Shown here: piece by piece, positions 1 through 7,854 of the stretch
Position numbering within the stretch: position 1 is the first letter of the stretch
Layout: every line of letters starts with the position of its first letter
Source of the DNA: Nocardia australiensis
Lineage (GTDB): Bacteria > Actinomycetota > Actinomycetes > Mycobacteriales > Mycobacteriaceae
DNA length: 64,000 nucleotides
NCBI RefSeq assembly: GCF_020733705.1
Contig: NZ_JAJFZM010000002.1
Location: 62,001 to 126,000, forward strand
Reading direction: 5' to 3'
Made by a program: the position numbers and the translations under genes
Notes under the pieces: generated by a model
Told to the model about the DNA's origin: nothing
Databases searched by the model: none
Seen by the model: the letters and a program-made list of their open reading frames with translations, nothing else

Positions 1-2214
1 TTGCTTCCCGGCCTGGGCGAGTGTCCCGTTATCGGCGAGGCCGGTCAGGGCCTGCGGCAATGGGCCCTGGTGCAGGACGCCGAGGCGTTGGGTGGCGCGG
101 GTGAGGGCCACGTAGAGTTCGGCCGCGCCGCGTGGGCCGTCGGCGAGGATCCGTTCCGGTTCCACGACCAGGACGGCGTCGAACTCCAGGCCCTTCGTCT
201 CCGATGCCATTACTGTGCCCGGCACACCCGGTGGCCCGATCACCACACTGGTGCCGTCACGATCGGCTTCGTCCCGCACGAATTCCGCTATGGCAGTGTG
301 CAGTTCGTCCTCGGTGACCCGCCTGGACCAGGGCTGGACGCCGCTCGCGCGGACCGACTCCGGTGGCTGGACCCCGGGCGCGAACTCGGCGAGCAGCGCG
401 GCGGCGACGGTCATGATCTCCGCCGGAGTGCGGTAGTTCACCGTTAGCGACCGGTAGAGCCAGCGGCCCGGCACATACGGCTCCATCATCGTGTCCCACG
501 ATGTCGCTCCGGCCACCGACCGGCGTTGGGCGAGATCACCGACCACCGTGAAAGATCGGCCCGGGCAGCGGCGCATCAGTACCCGCCAGTCCATTTCGGA
601 CAGTTCTTGAGCCTCGTCGACCACGACGTGCCGATAGGTCCAGTCCCGGTCCGCAGCAGCGCGTTCGACGAGTTCACGGGTGTCGCGTTCAACGAAGCGA
701 TCCGCCAGATCCTCGCCGTAGAGCATGTCCTTGGCGAGCAAGCCGATGTCGTCGTTCAGGTCCTCGCGCTTGATGAGAGTGTCCAGCACGCCGGCGGCGT
801 ATTCGGCCTCGGCCTTGCGTTCCCGCTCGGCGGCGCGCTCGGCGGCCTCGTCGGCCGCCTTGTCGCGGCCGAGCAGGTCGATGAGTTCGTCGAGCAGCGG
901 CACGTCCGACACCGTCCAGGCGTCTCCGTCGGCACGCAACAGCGCTGGGTCGGCGCCTGCCGCACTCAACCTTTCGGGGCACGAATACAGTTCTGCCAAC
1001 AGTGTTTCCGGTGTCAGTACCGGCCAGAGTTCGTCGAGCGCGGCGGTGAACTTATCGTTCTCGGCGAGCTCGGCGAGCAGGTCGGCCCGCAACTGCTCCC
1101 ATGCTTCGCGATCCGCCCGGGTCAGCCAGCCCTGTCCGATCCGGGCTATCGCCCGTTCGGTGAGCACGTAGGTGATGATCTCAGCGAACACCGTGCGGGC
1201 CGCGTTATGCGGCAGCCCGCTCTCGCGCGCCTCCTGTCTGGCCCACTGCGCGGTCTCGGAGTCGATCCGCACCGTGACGTCCGCCAAATCGATCGACAGC
1301 GGATGCTCCGGTAGCCGCTGCCGATCGGCGACCGCCGCCGCGAGCACGTCCAGGATTTTCAGGGAGCCCTTGTCCCGCATGGCTTGCGGGGTGTCCTCGG
1401 CGGTGACGCGCAGACCGGGCACCAGGTCGCCGGTGGTCGTGAACACGACAGCAGACTCGCCCAGCGACGGCAGAACGCGGCCGATGTGGTTCAGGAACGC
1501 CGGGTTCGGCCCGACCACGAGCACACCATGACGTTCCATCCGCTCCCGCTGGGTGTAGAGCAGGTACGCGACGCGGTGCAGCGCCACCACGGTCTTCCCG
1601 GTACCCGGGCCACCCTCGATCACCACCACGCCTGGGTGATCGAGCCGGATGATTCCGTCTTGTTCGGCCTGGATCGTCGCCACGATGTCGCGCATCCCGT
1701 CACCGCGCGGCGCGTTGACCGCAGCGAGCAGAGCCGCGTCTTCATCCTCTCCGACGACTTGCTCACCACCATCGGGGCGACCGAGTATCTCGTCGGTGAA
1801 ATCGACCACTCGACGCCCACGCGTGTGGAACTGGCGGCGCCGTCGTATGTTCTCCGGGTTCGCGGCGGTAGCGACGTAGAACGCACGCGACGCCGGCGCC
1901 CGCCAATCGAGCAACAGCGGTTCGAACTCGTTTTTCTCGTCGAAAATGCCGATCCGTCCGATGTAGGAATGTTCGCCCGACGCCGTGTCCAACCGGCCGA
2001 AACACAGCCCGTTGTCCGCTACGTCCAGCCGCTTTGCCGCCTTGTCCAGCGCCCGCACATGGAACTCCCGTTCCATGGGCGACCCGTCTCTTCCCCGCAA
2101 CGCCGAGTTGTACTCGGCTTTCACTCGCGCGCGCTCGGTGTCCAGGCGCGCGTAGAGCCCGGCCACGTAGCTCCGCTCCGACCGTAAGTCGTCTTCGTGC
2201 CCTTGAATTGACAT
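1..2214 (-). CDS. helR: HelR/HelD-type RNA polymerase recycling ATPase (3' end cut by window)
   Basis: The minus strand is open from an ATG at 2214 to base 1 (738 codons, no stop), so only a few C-terminal residues should be missing. It is a superfamily-1 UvrD-like ATPase. The N-terminal part has the HelD signature of a YIGR stretch and a DWRAP motif. Walker A GGPGTGKT lies at residues 201-208 (Lys207). A Walker B-like VVDEAQELS, a GDLAQ motif and a C-terminal VALTRATQRL motif follow. HelR proteins of actinobacteria bind RNA polymerase, release stalled complexes and displace rifamycins (established for the family). It lies 41 bp downstream of the rifampin glycosyltransferase gene on the same strand, behind a RAE-like site, so induction by rifamycin is inferred. 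Long plus-strand frames over this gene are shadows. Confidence 0.9.
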   Translation of the reverse strand, partial: MSIQGHEDDLRSERSYVAGLYARLDTERARVKAEYNSALRGRDGSPMEREFHVRALDKAAKRLDVADNGLCFGRLDTASGEHSYIGRIGIFDEKNEFEPLLLDWRAPASRAFYVATAANPENIRRRRQFHTRGRRVVDFTDEILGRPDGGEQVVGEDEDAALLAAVNAPRGDGMRDIVATIQAEQDGIIRLDHPGVVVIEGGPGTGKTVVALHRVAYLLYTQRERMERHGVLVVGPNPAFLNHIGRVLPSLGESAVVFTTTGDLVPGLRVTAEDTPQAMRDKGSLKILDVLAAAVADRQRLPEHPLSIDLADVTVRIDSETAQWARQEARESGLPHNAARTVFAEIITYVLTERAIARIGQGWLTRADREAWEQLRADLLAELAENDKFTAALDELWPVLTPETLLAELYSCPERLSAAGADPALLRADGDAWTVSDVPLLDELIDLLGRDKAADEAAERAAERERKAEAEYAAGVLDTLIKREDLNDDIGLLAKDMLYGEDLADRFVERDTRELVERAAADRDWTYRHVVVDEAQELSEMDWRVLMRRCPGRSFTVVGDLAQRRSVAGATSWDTMMEPYVPGRWLYRSLTVNYRTPAEIMTVAAALLAEFAPGVQPPESVRASGVQPWSRRVTEDELHTAIAEFVRDEADRDGTSVVIGPPGVPGTVMASETKGLEFDAVLVVEPERILADGPRGAAELYVALTRATQRLGVLHQGPLPQALTGLADNGTLAQAGKQ

Positions 2215-2255
2215 GTGCCCCTTACTTTTTCCCTGCAACGATGATCCCGTCCGGT

Positions 2256-3491
2256 TCACACGAATACCTGCGGCCTTTCTCGGCTGACGGCTTCGAGCAG
2301 CAGCTTTGCGGCCACCTTTGCCCCGTCGGTGCGGATCGTGCCCGCCACGGCGGTCGCTCGTGCACGGGTTCCGGGGGCCAGGGCCATTTCGAGCGCGGCT
2401 GACAGGGACTCGATGCTCGGAGTCGGACCGTCGTGTGCCGCACCGATACCCAACTCGGCCACCCGACCAGCCCAGTACGGTTGGTCCGCTGCCTGGGGTA
2501 CCACCACCTGAGGTGCGCCGGCGCGGGTGGCCGTCGTCGTGGTACCCGCGCCGCCGTGGTGCACGACGGCGGCCACCCGGCCGAACAGTGCCTGCTGGTT
2601 GACCTCGCCGACGACGAAGCAGTCGTCCCGGTCGTCGATCGGGGCCAGCTCGGCCCAGCCGCAGAACACAACCACGCGGCGGCCCCGCGCGCGGATCGCC
2701 TCGATGGCCACCTCGGCGACATCCGTCGATGCATGCATGGGCATGCTGCCGAAGCCCACGTACACCGGTGGTGTGCCGGCGTCCAGGAACGCCACCAACT
2801 CGTCCGGGAGTGGTTGAACGTCGGGCAGGATCCACGCGCCGGTCTGGGCGACGTCGAGGTCCGGCGCCTCCTGCCACGGGTCCAGGATCGGGTCCGTCGC
2901 CAGCCACGGCTGGGTGCCGATGACGTAGTCGCGGACATTGTCCACCGGTGGCAGACCGATCGACGCCCGGTTCGTGTTGAGCGCCGTACCGAACAGCGCG
3001 TTGATGCTCGCAGCGTCCAGTTCCCACAGCACCCGGTTGTCGGTCACCTCCGGTGGGAGCGGCCGCCCCGGATACGCCAGCGGCGGGCGGTGCGGCGACG
3101 GCAGGATGAGCTGCTGAAAGCTCACCGACACCGAGCGGATGCCCAATTTTTCGGCGACCGACAGCGCGCCGGCCACCGCGGGCATCATCCCGGTCGCCAC
3201 CAGCGCGTCACATCCCTCGGCCGCCGCGGTGACCGCCTCGAACTGGCCGGCGATCACCTCGGCCGCGCGTTCGGGCAGGGATGACGGGCGCGGTGCCGCA
3301 ATCGTCAGCGCGCGCGCCGACGGGCCGACGGGCACCATCGGCACGCCGACACCGGCCAACCGCTGTGCGAAGTCCTCGTCCGGTGGCGCACACACCCGCA
3401 CCTCCGCATCGAGTTCCCGCAACTGGACCGCGAGTGCCACCAGCGGTTCGACGTCCCCACGCGACCCATACGTCGACAACAACACACGCAT
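2256..3491 (-). CDS. rgt: MGT/GT-B glycosyltransferase, rifampin-inactivating type
   Basis: A 411-residue GT-B glycosyltransferase of the macrolide/UGT class. The N-terminus MRVLLSTYGSRGDVEPL is the Rossmann entry of this family, and the C-terminal domain carries HHGGAGTTTTA, part of the nucleotide-sugar binding region. The frame opens further upstream, but the ATG at 3491 is preceded by GGAG about 8 nt away and starts at the conserved motif, so it is preferred. Family members from Nocardia glycosylate the ansa-chain hydroxyl of rifampin and inactivate it; the match to that group rests on sequence recall plus context. It shares a strand with helR just downstream and has a RAE-like palindrome 59 bp upstream. 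A different aglycone cannot be excluded. Confidence 0.85.
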   Translation of the reverse strand: MRVLLSTYGSRGDVEPLVALAVQLRELDAEVRVCAPPDEDFAQRLAGVGVPMVPVGPSARALTIAAPRPSSLPERAAEVIAGQFEAVTAAAEGCDALVATGMMPAVAGALSVAEKLGIRSVSVSFQQLILPSPHRPPLAYPGRPLPPEVTDNRVLWELDAASINALFGTALNTNRASIGLPPVDNVRDYVIGTQPWLATDPILDPWQEAPDLDVAQTGAWILPDVQPLPDELVAFLDAGTPPVYVGFGSMPMHASTDVAEVAIEAIRARGRRVVVFCGWAELAPIDDRDDCFVVGEVNQQALFGRVAAVVHHGGAGTTTTATRAGAPQVVVPQAADQPYWAGRVAELGIGAAHDGPTPSIESLSAALEMALAPGTRARATAVAGTIRTDGAKVAAKLLLEAVSRERPQVFV

Positions 3492-3549
3492 ATCGCTACT
3501 CCATTTCCGTCGATTCCGGCTTCGGCCAGCGAGTATGCGGCACACCCCC

Positions 3550-3568
3550 GGCCTTGCCGCAAGCCCCC
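3550..3568 (-). promoter_or_regulatory. Rifamycin-associated element (RAE)-like palindrome
   Basis: Read on the minus strand the site is GGGGGCTTGCGGCAAGGCC, with the perfect inverted repeat CTTGC-G-GCAAG at 3553-3563. From memory this matches the 19-bp RAE described upstream of rifamycin-inactivating enzymes and HelR genes in actinomycetes. It precedes rgt by 59 bp; a CATACT sequence (-10-like) follows it downstream. The regulator that reads the site is not visible here. Confidence 0.8.
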
Positions 3569-4019
3569 CGGTGCGCTATAAGTTGAGAGTGGGAGGGAGT
3601 AGGTCCGCTCTTTTCCGGTTTAGTCGTCCGCTGTGAACGGCCATCTTCTTGCGAAGCGATCGGCTGTCGTTCGCGCCCGAGTGGTCATCCCTCTACCCGG
3701 CCACCGACGACGAACAGAGCTCGCCGCCACAGTCTGCGGTCGGCCGAATCCAACCCGATTCGATAGTGCCGGCACCGCAGCGACGGGACGCAGAAGTACT
3801 GTCGCGCTGGTGATTCCGTCGGCAACCCGTGCATTATCAACCGTGAACGGCTACCGGCGAGATGGTCGTTCCGGTCATGCGGGTTCGGTTGGTATTCGTT
3901 CAAATACCGCGATCGGGATGATCCGGCGACTGCGGGCTTCGTAGTGGTGATAGGTCGGCGCCAGGTCCGATATCAGCTTCCAAAGCTGCTCCCGTTCTTG
4001 CATCTGCGGTGCGACGGCC
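3569..4019. other. Intergenic region with gene debris
   Basis: No intact gene. A minus-strand stretch at about 3875-4012 can be read as a 43-residue tail (motif SRRIIPIAVFERI) directly beyond the LysR fragment. It looks protein-like, but I cannot assign it to a family. The rest shows no coding pattern on either strand. Confidence 0.4.
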
Positions 4020-4149
4020 TCAGTTCTCCAGTGTCGCGATGCGCTTGGAGACCGCCTGCTGAGTGATCGACAGCGCCGCGGCAGCTTCCTGAAACTGGTC
4101 GGCGTCCGCAGCGGCAATGAAGGTGCGCACGGCGTCGAGATCCGCACAG
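4020..4149 (-). pseudogene. LysR-type regulator, N-terminal HTH remnant
   Basis: Minus-strand translation gives DLDAVRTFIAAADADQFQEA and then ALSITQQAVSKRIATLEN followed by a stop. This is the winged HTH of a LysR-type regulator (normal length about 300 residues). No start codon lies in this frame just upstream, and no effector-binding domain follows, so this is a remnant. It is divergent to the MFS exporter at 4275, the usual place for a LysR regulator of an exporter. Confidence 0.75.
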
Positions 4150-4225
4150 CAAAGCCTACTTGCACAACATACGGTTGTGGCTCGCCGTCAGCGCAGTTGT
4201 TTGATCCAGCCTCCTCGGCCTTGCT

Positions 4226-4243
4226 TTGATCACTGGCGATCAA
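4226..4243. promoter_or_regulatory. Inverted repeat TTGATC-N6-GATCAA, operator-like
   Basis: A perfect 6-bp inverted repeat with a 6-bp spacer lies between the LysR remnant and the MFS gene, 31 bp before the exporter start. The position suits an operator for the divergent regulator, now broken. This role is inferred. Confidence 0.45.
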
Positions 4244-4274
4244 CAGTGAGTTGTTCGAAGCGGAGGTACGGAGC

Positions 4275-5546
4275 TTGGTAGCCAGACGATCCCTGGGCCG
4301 GCAGTTCGGATGGCTGTGGACGTCCTACGCAGTCAGCGCCTATGGCTCCGGGCTGGGTTTCGGTGCATTACCGCTGATCGCCGTGCTGGTGTTGCACGCC
4401 AGCCCTGTTCAGGTGTCCGTGCTGTCAGCGGTGGGGCCGGCAGTGGGCGCGCTGATCGCGTTGCCGCTCGGGCCGTGGGTGGAGTTTCGCCCCAAGCGGC
4501 CGATGATGATCGCGATGGACCTGGCCCGGTTCGCGGTCATGATGACGATCCCGGTCGCCTACGCTCTCGGTCGGCTCAGTTTCGTCCAGTTGCTGGTCGT
4601 CTCGGCCGTGGTCGCCGCGGCCAAGATCGCCTTCAATGCGGCGAGCGGCGCCTACCTCGAGGCCCTCGTCCGGCCGGACGACCTGCTAGTGGCCAACGCG
4701 CGGTTCGAGTCCACCAACTGGAGCTCGATCGCCGTCGGGCCACCACTGGGCGGGGCGGCGATCGGCCTGTTCGGGCCGGTCACCACTGTCGTGGCCGACG
4801 CGCTCAGCTACCTGCTCTCCGCGTTGGGTGTCACGGCGATTCGCGGCCGAGAAGAGCACCCGCGGCGAACCGACAAGCGCCGGGACCGGGCCGGCGAGTT
4901 GCTCGACGGCTGGCGGCACCTCCTGGCCCATCCCGGCCTACGGGCGCTGTATCTCAACCAGCTGCTCGTCGGCGGACTGATCATGGCCACCGAGCCGCTG
5001 TTGGCCGTGCTTCTGCTCCGCCAGCTCGGATTCCCACCCTGGCAGTACGGCCTCGCCTTCGCCGCCCCCTGTGTCGGCGGACTCATCGGCTCACGCCTTG
5101 CCCGCCGTGTCGTGGCGCGGTACGGCCAACATCGGATCCTTCGTACCGTCGGGACGCTGCGTGCGGTCTGGCTGATCGGCCTCGCGTTCGTCCAGCCCGG
5201 TGTCGCAGGCCTTGCGATTGTGATCGCTGTCGAGTTCGCGATCATCATCAGCATGAGCCTGTACAACCCGGTACTCGCCACCTATCGACTCGAGCACACA
5301 CCCAAAGACCGCATCGTCCGCACCCTGTCGGCCTGGTCGATCAGCAGCAGTGCCTCCATCGCCATCCTCAGCGCGCTCGGCGGACTGCTCGCCGAAGCCA
5401 CCAGCCCACGCACGGCTATCACAGTCGCGGGACTGCTGATCCTCGTCAGCCCGTTGCTGCTGCCCCGCCGCGAGGATTCCGCACTCCCACCCGACCCTGC
5501 CCGTGCCCAGCCACACGCAGCAGGCGTTTCGCGTGAAGCCAAATAA
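4275..5546 (+). CDS. MFS transporter, MFS_3-like exporter
   Basis: A 423-residue integral membrane protein with about 12 hydrophobic segments. The loop between segments 2 and 3 (LGPWVEFRPKRPMM) corresponds to MFS motif A, and segment 5 carries AVGPPLGGAAIG. It resembles the MFS_3 group that includes siderophore and drug exporters. The TTG start at 4275 is chosen because GGAGG lies 8 nt before it; an upstream TTG at 4251 would place that Shine-Dalgarno inside the coding region. The substrate is unknown. A decayed LysR regulator and a palindrome lie just upstream. Confidence 0.8.
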   Translation: MVARRSLGRQFGWLWTSYAVSAYGSGLGFGALPLIAVLVLHASPVQVSVLSAVGPAVGALIALPLGPWVEFRPKRPMMIAMDLARFAVMMTIPVAYALGRLSFVQLLVVSAVVAAAKIAFNAASGAYLEALVRPDDLLVANARFESTNWSSIAVGPPLGGAAIGLFGPVTTVVADALSYLLSALGVTAIRGREEHPRRTDKRRDRAGELLDGWRHLLAHPGLRALYLNQLLVGGLIMATEPLLAVLLLRQLGFPPWQYGLAFAAPCVGGLIGSRLARRVVARYGQHRILRTVGTLRAVWLIGLAFVQPGVAGLAIVIAVEFAIIISMSLYNPVLATYRLEHTPKDRIVRTLSAWSISSSASIAILSALGGLLAEATSPRTAITVAGLLILVSPLLLPRREDSALPPDPARAQPHAAGVSREAK

Positions 5547-5657
5547 AGGGGCCGCCAACAGCTTTCAGATGCAAGCCACGCGACAACGGCAAGAACTGGC
5601 CCCGAGCCACACGGAAGACACCGCGGCTGAGCCGCCGATGCAGAAGAGGCACCATTC

Positions 5658-6242
5658 ATGACTGTCACAACACTCGACTCGTCCAGCGCACTGGTCATCA
5701 TCGACTTGCAGAACGCCATCGTCGACGCTCCCACGGTCCCCTTTCCCGGCTCCGAGGTAGTGGCCCGGGCGGTCGAGCTGGCCCGCGCCTTCCGCGAACA
5801 CAGCGCCCCGGTCGTCCTGGTGCGGGTCACGGCCCGTGCGGACGGATCGGATGCCGCTCCAGGTCGCAGCGAGGTCCCGAGCCGGCCCGGTTCCTTGCCC
5901 GAAGGCTGGGATGCCATCGTCGATGACCTCGCCGGCCACCCTGACGACATCACAGTGACCAAGCGCACCTGGGGTGCTTTCTACGGAACCGACCTCGACT
6001 TGCAACTGCGCCGCCGCGGCATCACACAGATCGTGCTGGCCGGGCTCACCACCAGCATCGGTGTGGAGTCGACCGCCCGCGCCGCCTACGAACACGGCTA
6101 CCACGTCACGCTCGCGACGGACGCCATGGCCGATCTGGATGTCGAGGCGCACCGCAATAGCATTGAACGGGTCTTCCCTCTCCTGGGCGAGACTGGTTCC
6201 ACCACCGAGATCATTGAAATGTTTGCCAAGACCCGCAACTGA
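5658..6242 (+). CDS. Isochorismatase-like hydrolase family protein, nucleophile Cys replaced
   Basis: A 194-residue single-domain protein of the isochorismatase/cysteine hydrolase fold. Asp16 in VIIDLQN and Lys102 in VTKRTWGAF correspond to two of the catalytic triad. The third position, normally Cys before VESTARAA, is Gly135 (TTSIGVESTA). True isochorismatases such as EntB also lack this Cys, so the enzyme need not be dead, but thiol-dependent amidase chemistry is unlikely. It follows the MFS gene by 111 bp on the same strand and may be co-transcribed; an AGAGG sequence precedes the ATG. Confidence 0.8.
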   Translation: MTVTTLDSSSALVIIDLQNAIVDAPTVPFPGSEVVARAVELARAFREHSAPVVLVRVTARADGSDAAPGRSEVPSRPGSLPEGWDAIVDDLAGHPDDITVTKRTWGAFYGTDLDLQLRRRGITQIVLAGLTTSIGVESTARAAYEHGYHVTLATDAMADLDVEAHRNSIERVFPLLGETGSTTEIIEMFAKTRN

Positions 6243-6259
6243 AACCCGGGACGCCGGGA

Positions 6260-6430
6260 TCAGTCGTCCTCGTCAGGGTCGGTGTGGTCGGGGGCGCGTA
6301 GCGGGTGCCAAGTGCCGCCGCGACCAGCCCGCCTCCGCACAGCTGTGCCAGCGGCACCGCCGCGTGGGCGCTGACGAGCGGTGTTGGCGGCGGCCATGGT
6401 TGCCGGGGCGGGTGTAGTGCCGGTCGACAT
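6260..6430 (-). CDS. Possible small protein (56 aa), unassigned
   Basis: An ATG-to-TGA frame of 56 codons, Ala/Arg-rich with an acidic tail (DHTDPDEDD). No clear Shine-Dalgarno sequence or family match. It may be the tail of a lost gene or chance. Confidence 0.2.
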   Translation of the reverse strand: MSTGTTPAPATMAAANTARQRPRGGAAGTAVRRRAGRGGTWHPLRAPDHTDPDEDD

Positions 6431-6468
6431 GATGCAGCCGATCCTGAGTCACCGCGACCCGCGCCGAA

Positions 6469-6651
6469 TCAAATCGGGCTGGGCGGGATCGGATCCGGCG
6501 CCGGAACGGGATCCGGCGGCGGCGGGGGAGTAGGCGGTGCCGGATCTCCGGGGCGCGGCCTCGGTGATGGGGGCACCGGCTCGGGAATCGGGGGCGGGAT
6601 CGGTTCGTCGGGTGCGGGCCTGCCAGGGCGCGTGGGATCGGGAACGGTCAC
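6469..6651 (-). CDS. Proline-rich small protein (60 aa)
   Basis: A GTG start at 6651 is preceded by GGAAGGA about 7 nt away. The product is 60 residues and largely PxP repeats (IPPPIPEPVPP and similar). No signal peptide or domain is visible, so it is an unassigned low-complexity protein. The Shine-Dalgarno is the main reason to accept it. Confidence 0.45.
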   Translation of the reverse strand: MTVPDPTRPGRPAPDEPIPPPIPEPVPPSPRPRPGDPAPPTPPPPPDPVPAPDPIPPSPI

Positions 6652-6734
6652 GGCACTGTCCTTCCGTCAGTGCGTTTGCCGGAGCCGATCGCGGATCCGG
6701 CAAACAGCGGGGTGTAAGGAGCCTGGACAAAGGG

Positions 6735-6763
6735 TTGACAGGGCAGCCCGGCGGGTCGGATAC
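6735..6763 (+). promoter_or_regulatory. Sigma-70-type promoter for the 6868 gene
   Basis: TTGACA (6735-6740), a 17-nt spacer, then GGATAC (6758-6763); with an 18-nt spacer the -10 reads GATACT. It points to the small membrane protein gene and gives a 5' leader of roughly 95 nt. Confidence 0.5.
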
Positions 6764-6867
6764 TTCCGAACTATTGCGCTATCGTGCGGGCGAACTGTTT
6801 ATACGATTTGTCGCCTGCGGTTTATCGACCTAATCATTGATATCGGACGAGTCACCGGAGACGTCAG

Positions 6868-7146
6868 ATGATCGTTGATTTCGCGCAGGAATTGCTCGCC
6901 GTCCGTGTGGAGAATCCTACCCCTGAGGCGCCGCCGTCCGCAGAGCAGATCATGAAGATTACCCGGTATTTCACCTGGTTCATGATGCTTTCGGGCGTCC
7001 TCGGCATCACCTATTCGGGCGGTATGTTCGCATGGGAGAAATGGAACAACCGCGCGCTGGCATCACCAAAGATGCTGGCGGGAGCCATGATTGGTGGTGT
7101 GGTGACGACCAGCGCGGGCGCGATTATGAATTCGCTGATCGGCTGA
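6868..7146 (+). CDS. Small integral membrane protein, two predicted TM segments
   Basis: A 92-residue protein with a GGAG 8 nt before the ATG. After a hydrophilic head (to about residue 30) there are two hydrophobic stretches: FTWFMMLSGVLGITYSGGMF (about 37-56) and MLAGAMIGGVVTTSAGAIMN (about 69-88). The size and two-helix plan resemble TrbC/VirB2-type pilins, but no secretion or conjugation genes are nearby, so the function is unassigned. Confidence 0.6.
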   Translation: MIVDFAQELLAVRVENPTPEAPPSAEQIMKITRYFTWFMMLSGVLGITYSGGMFAWEKWNNRALASPKMLAGAMIGGVVTTSAGAIMNSLIG

Positions 7147-7267
7147 TCCACACGATCAGAAACATGCCACCGCCCCAAACCCCCATGTCCTCATAGGGGC
7201 GCCGGTATGGTTCGGATCGACGATGCGCGGTAGCCGTTTCGCGTCGCTGCGGCACGCGGGATAACAC

Positions 7268-7300
7268 GGCGAAACATGTCGAACGGCAACATGTTTCGCC
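7268..7300. repeat. Perfect 11-bp inverted repeat with 11-nt loop
   Basis: GGCGAAACATG at 7268-7278 is exactly complementary to CATGTTTCGCC at 7290-7300. It lies beside the IS110 remnant (7313-7429), so it may be a terminator or a target or end structure of that element. Confidence 0.65.
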
Positions 7301-7312
7301 GGGATGCCCGGG

Positions 7313-7429
7313 TCACGGAGCTGTGGGTGATCCATCGGTGTAGATCCGCGTGGCCAGTTTCTTGCCGTTTTCGTCCATCACATGGACATCGTGATGATCT
7401 TCGGCCCAGTCGTCGCCTACGAAGATCAA
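7313..7429 (-). pseudogene. IS110-family transposase, N-terminal remnant
   Basis: Minus-strand translation gives LIFVGDDWAEDHHDV followed by VMDENGKKLATR, the DEDD-domain opening of IS110-family transposases (full length about 400 residues). Only 38 codons remain before a stop. Confidence 0.75.
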
Positions 7430-7854
7430 CGGTCATCTCCTCATCGGTGGATAGTGGAATCTGCTGGAGCCCAAGGCAACCCGGCGGCGACCTAATGGAT
7501 CAGTGCTCGATCGGCACGACACCCCATCAGCGCTACAGGCAGCCTCACCAGCCGGGCGGGGCACGATCCAACTCTAGGAATCAGACAACACTCCAGGGCG
7601 GCAAAAGTGCTCGCCGGCCAGCAGCTCGGTTGATCAGCCTCACCCCGACTACCCAGTCCCAGTCGTAGGCTCGCCGATCAACTCCCATTAGGGCGTTGTG
7701 CGATTGGCATTTGGGTCAATTCGCGTGTCCGGCCCGCGCTTGGCCGGGAGGTACCGAGGTGATCGGGCCGCCCGGGCGCGAGGGGCCGGGCAGCCCGATC
7801 GGACTCGCGTGTTGGGTCACGCGAGCCGGTCAGGGATATCCGTTCGGCGCCGCG
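7430..7854. other. Gene-free stretch
   Basis: About 425 bp with no convincing reading frame, ribosome-binding site or repeat on either strand. Probably degraded sequence between the IS110 remnant and ald. Confidence 0.5.

Noticed and set aside
1..2187. Three long plus-strand frames (1-447, 526-1314, 1384-2187)
   Set aside because: They are antisense to the HelR frame, whose Walker A and helicase motifs are unmistakable on the minus strand.
3990..4243. A 122-codon minus-strand frame over the LysR remnant
   Set aside because: The LysR homology is in a different minus-strand frame; this frame only becomes protein-like after about 4015.
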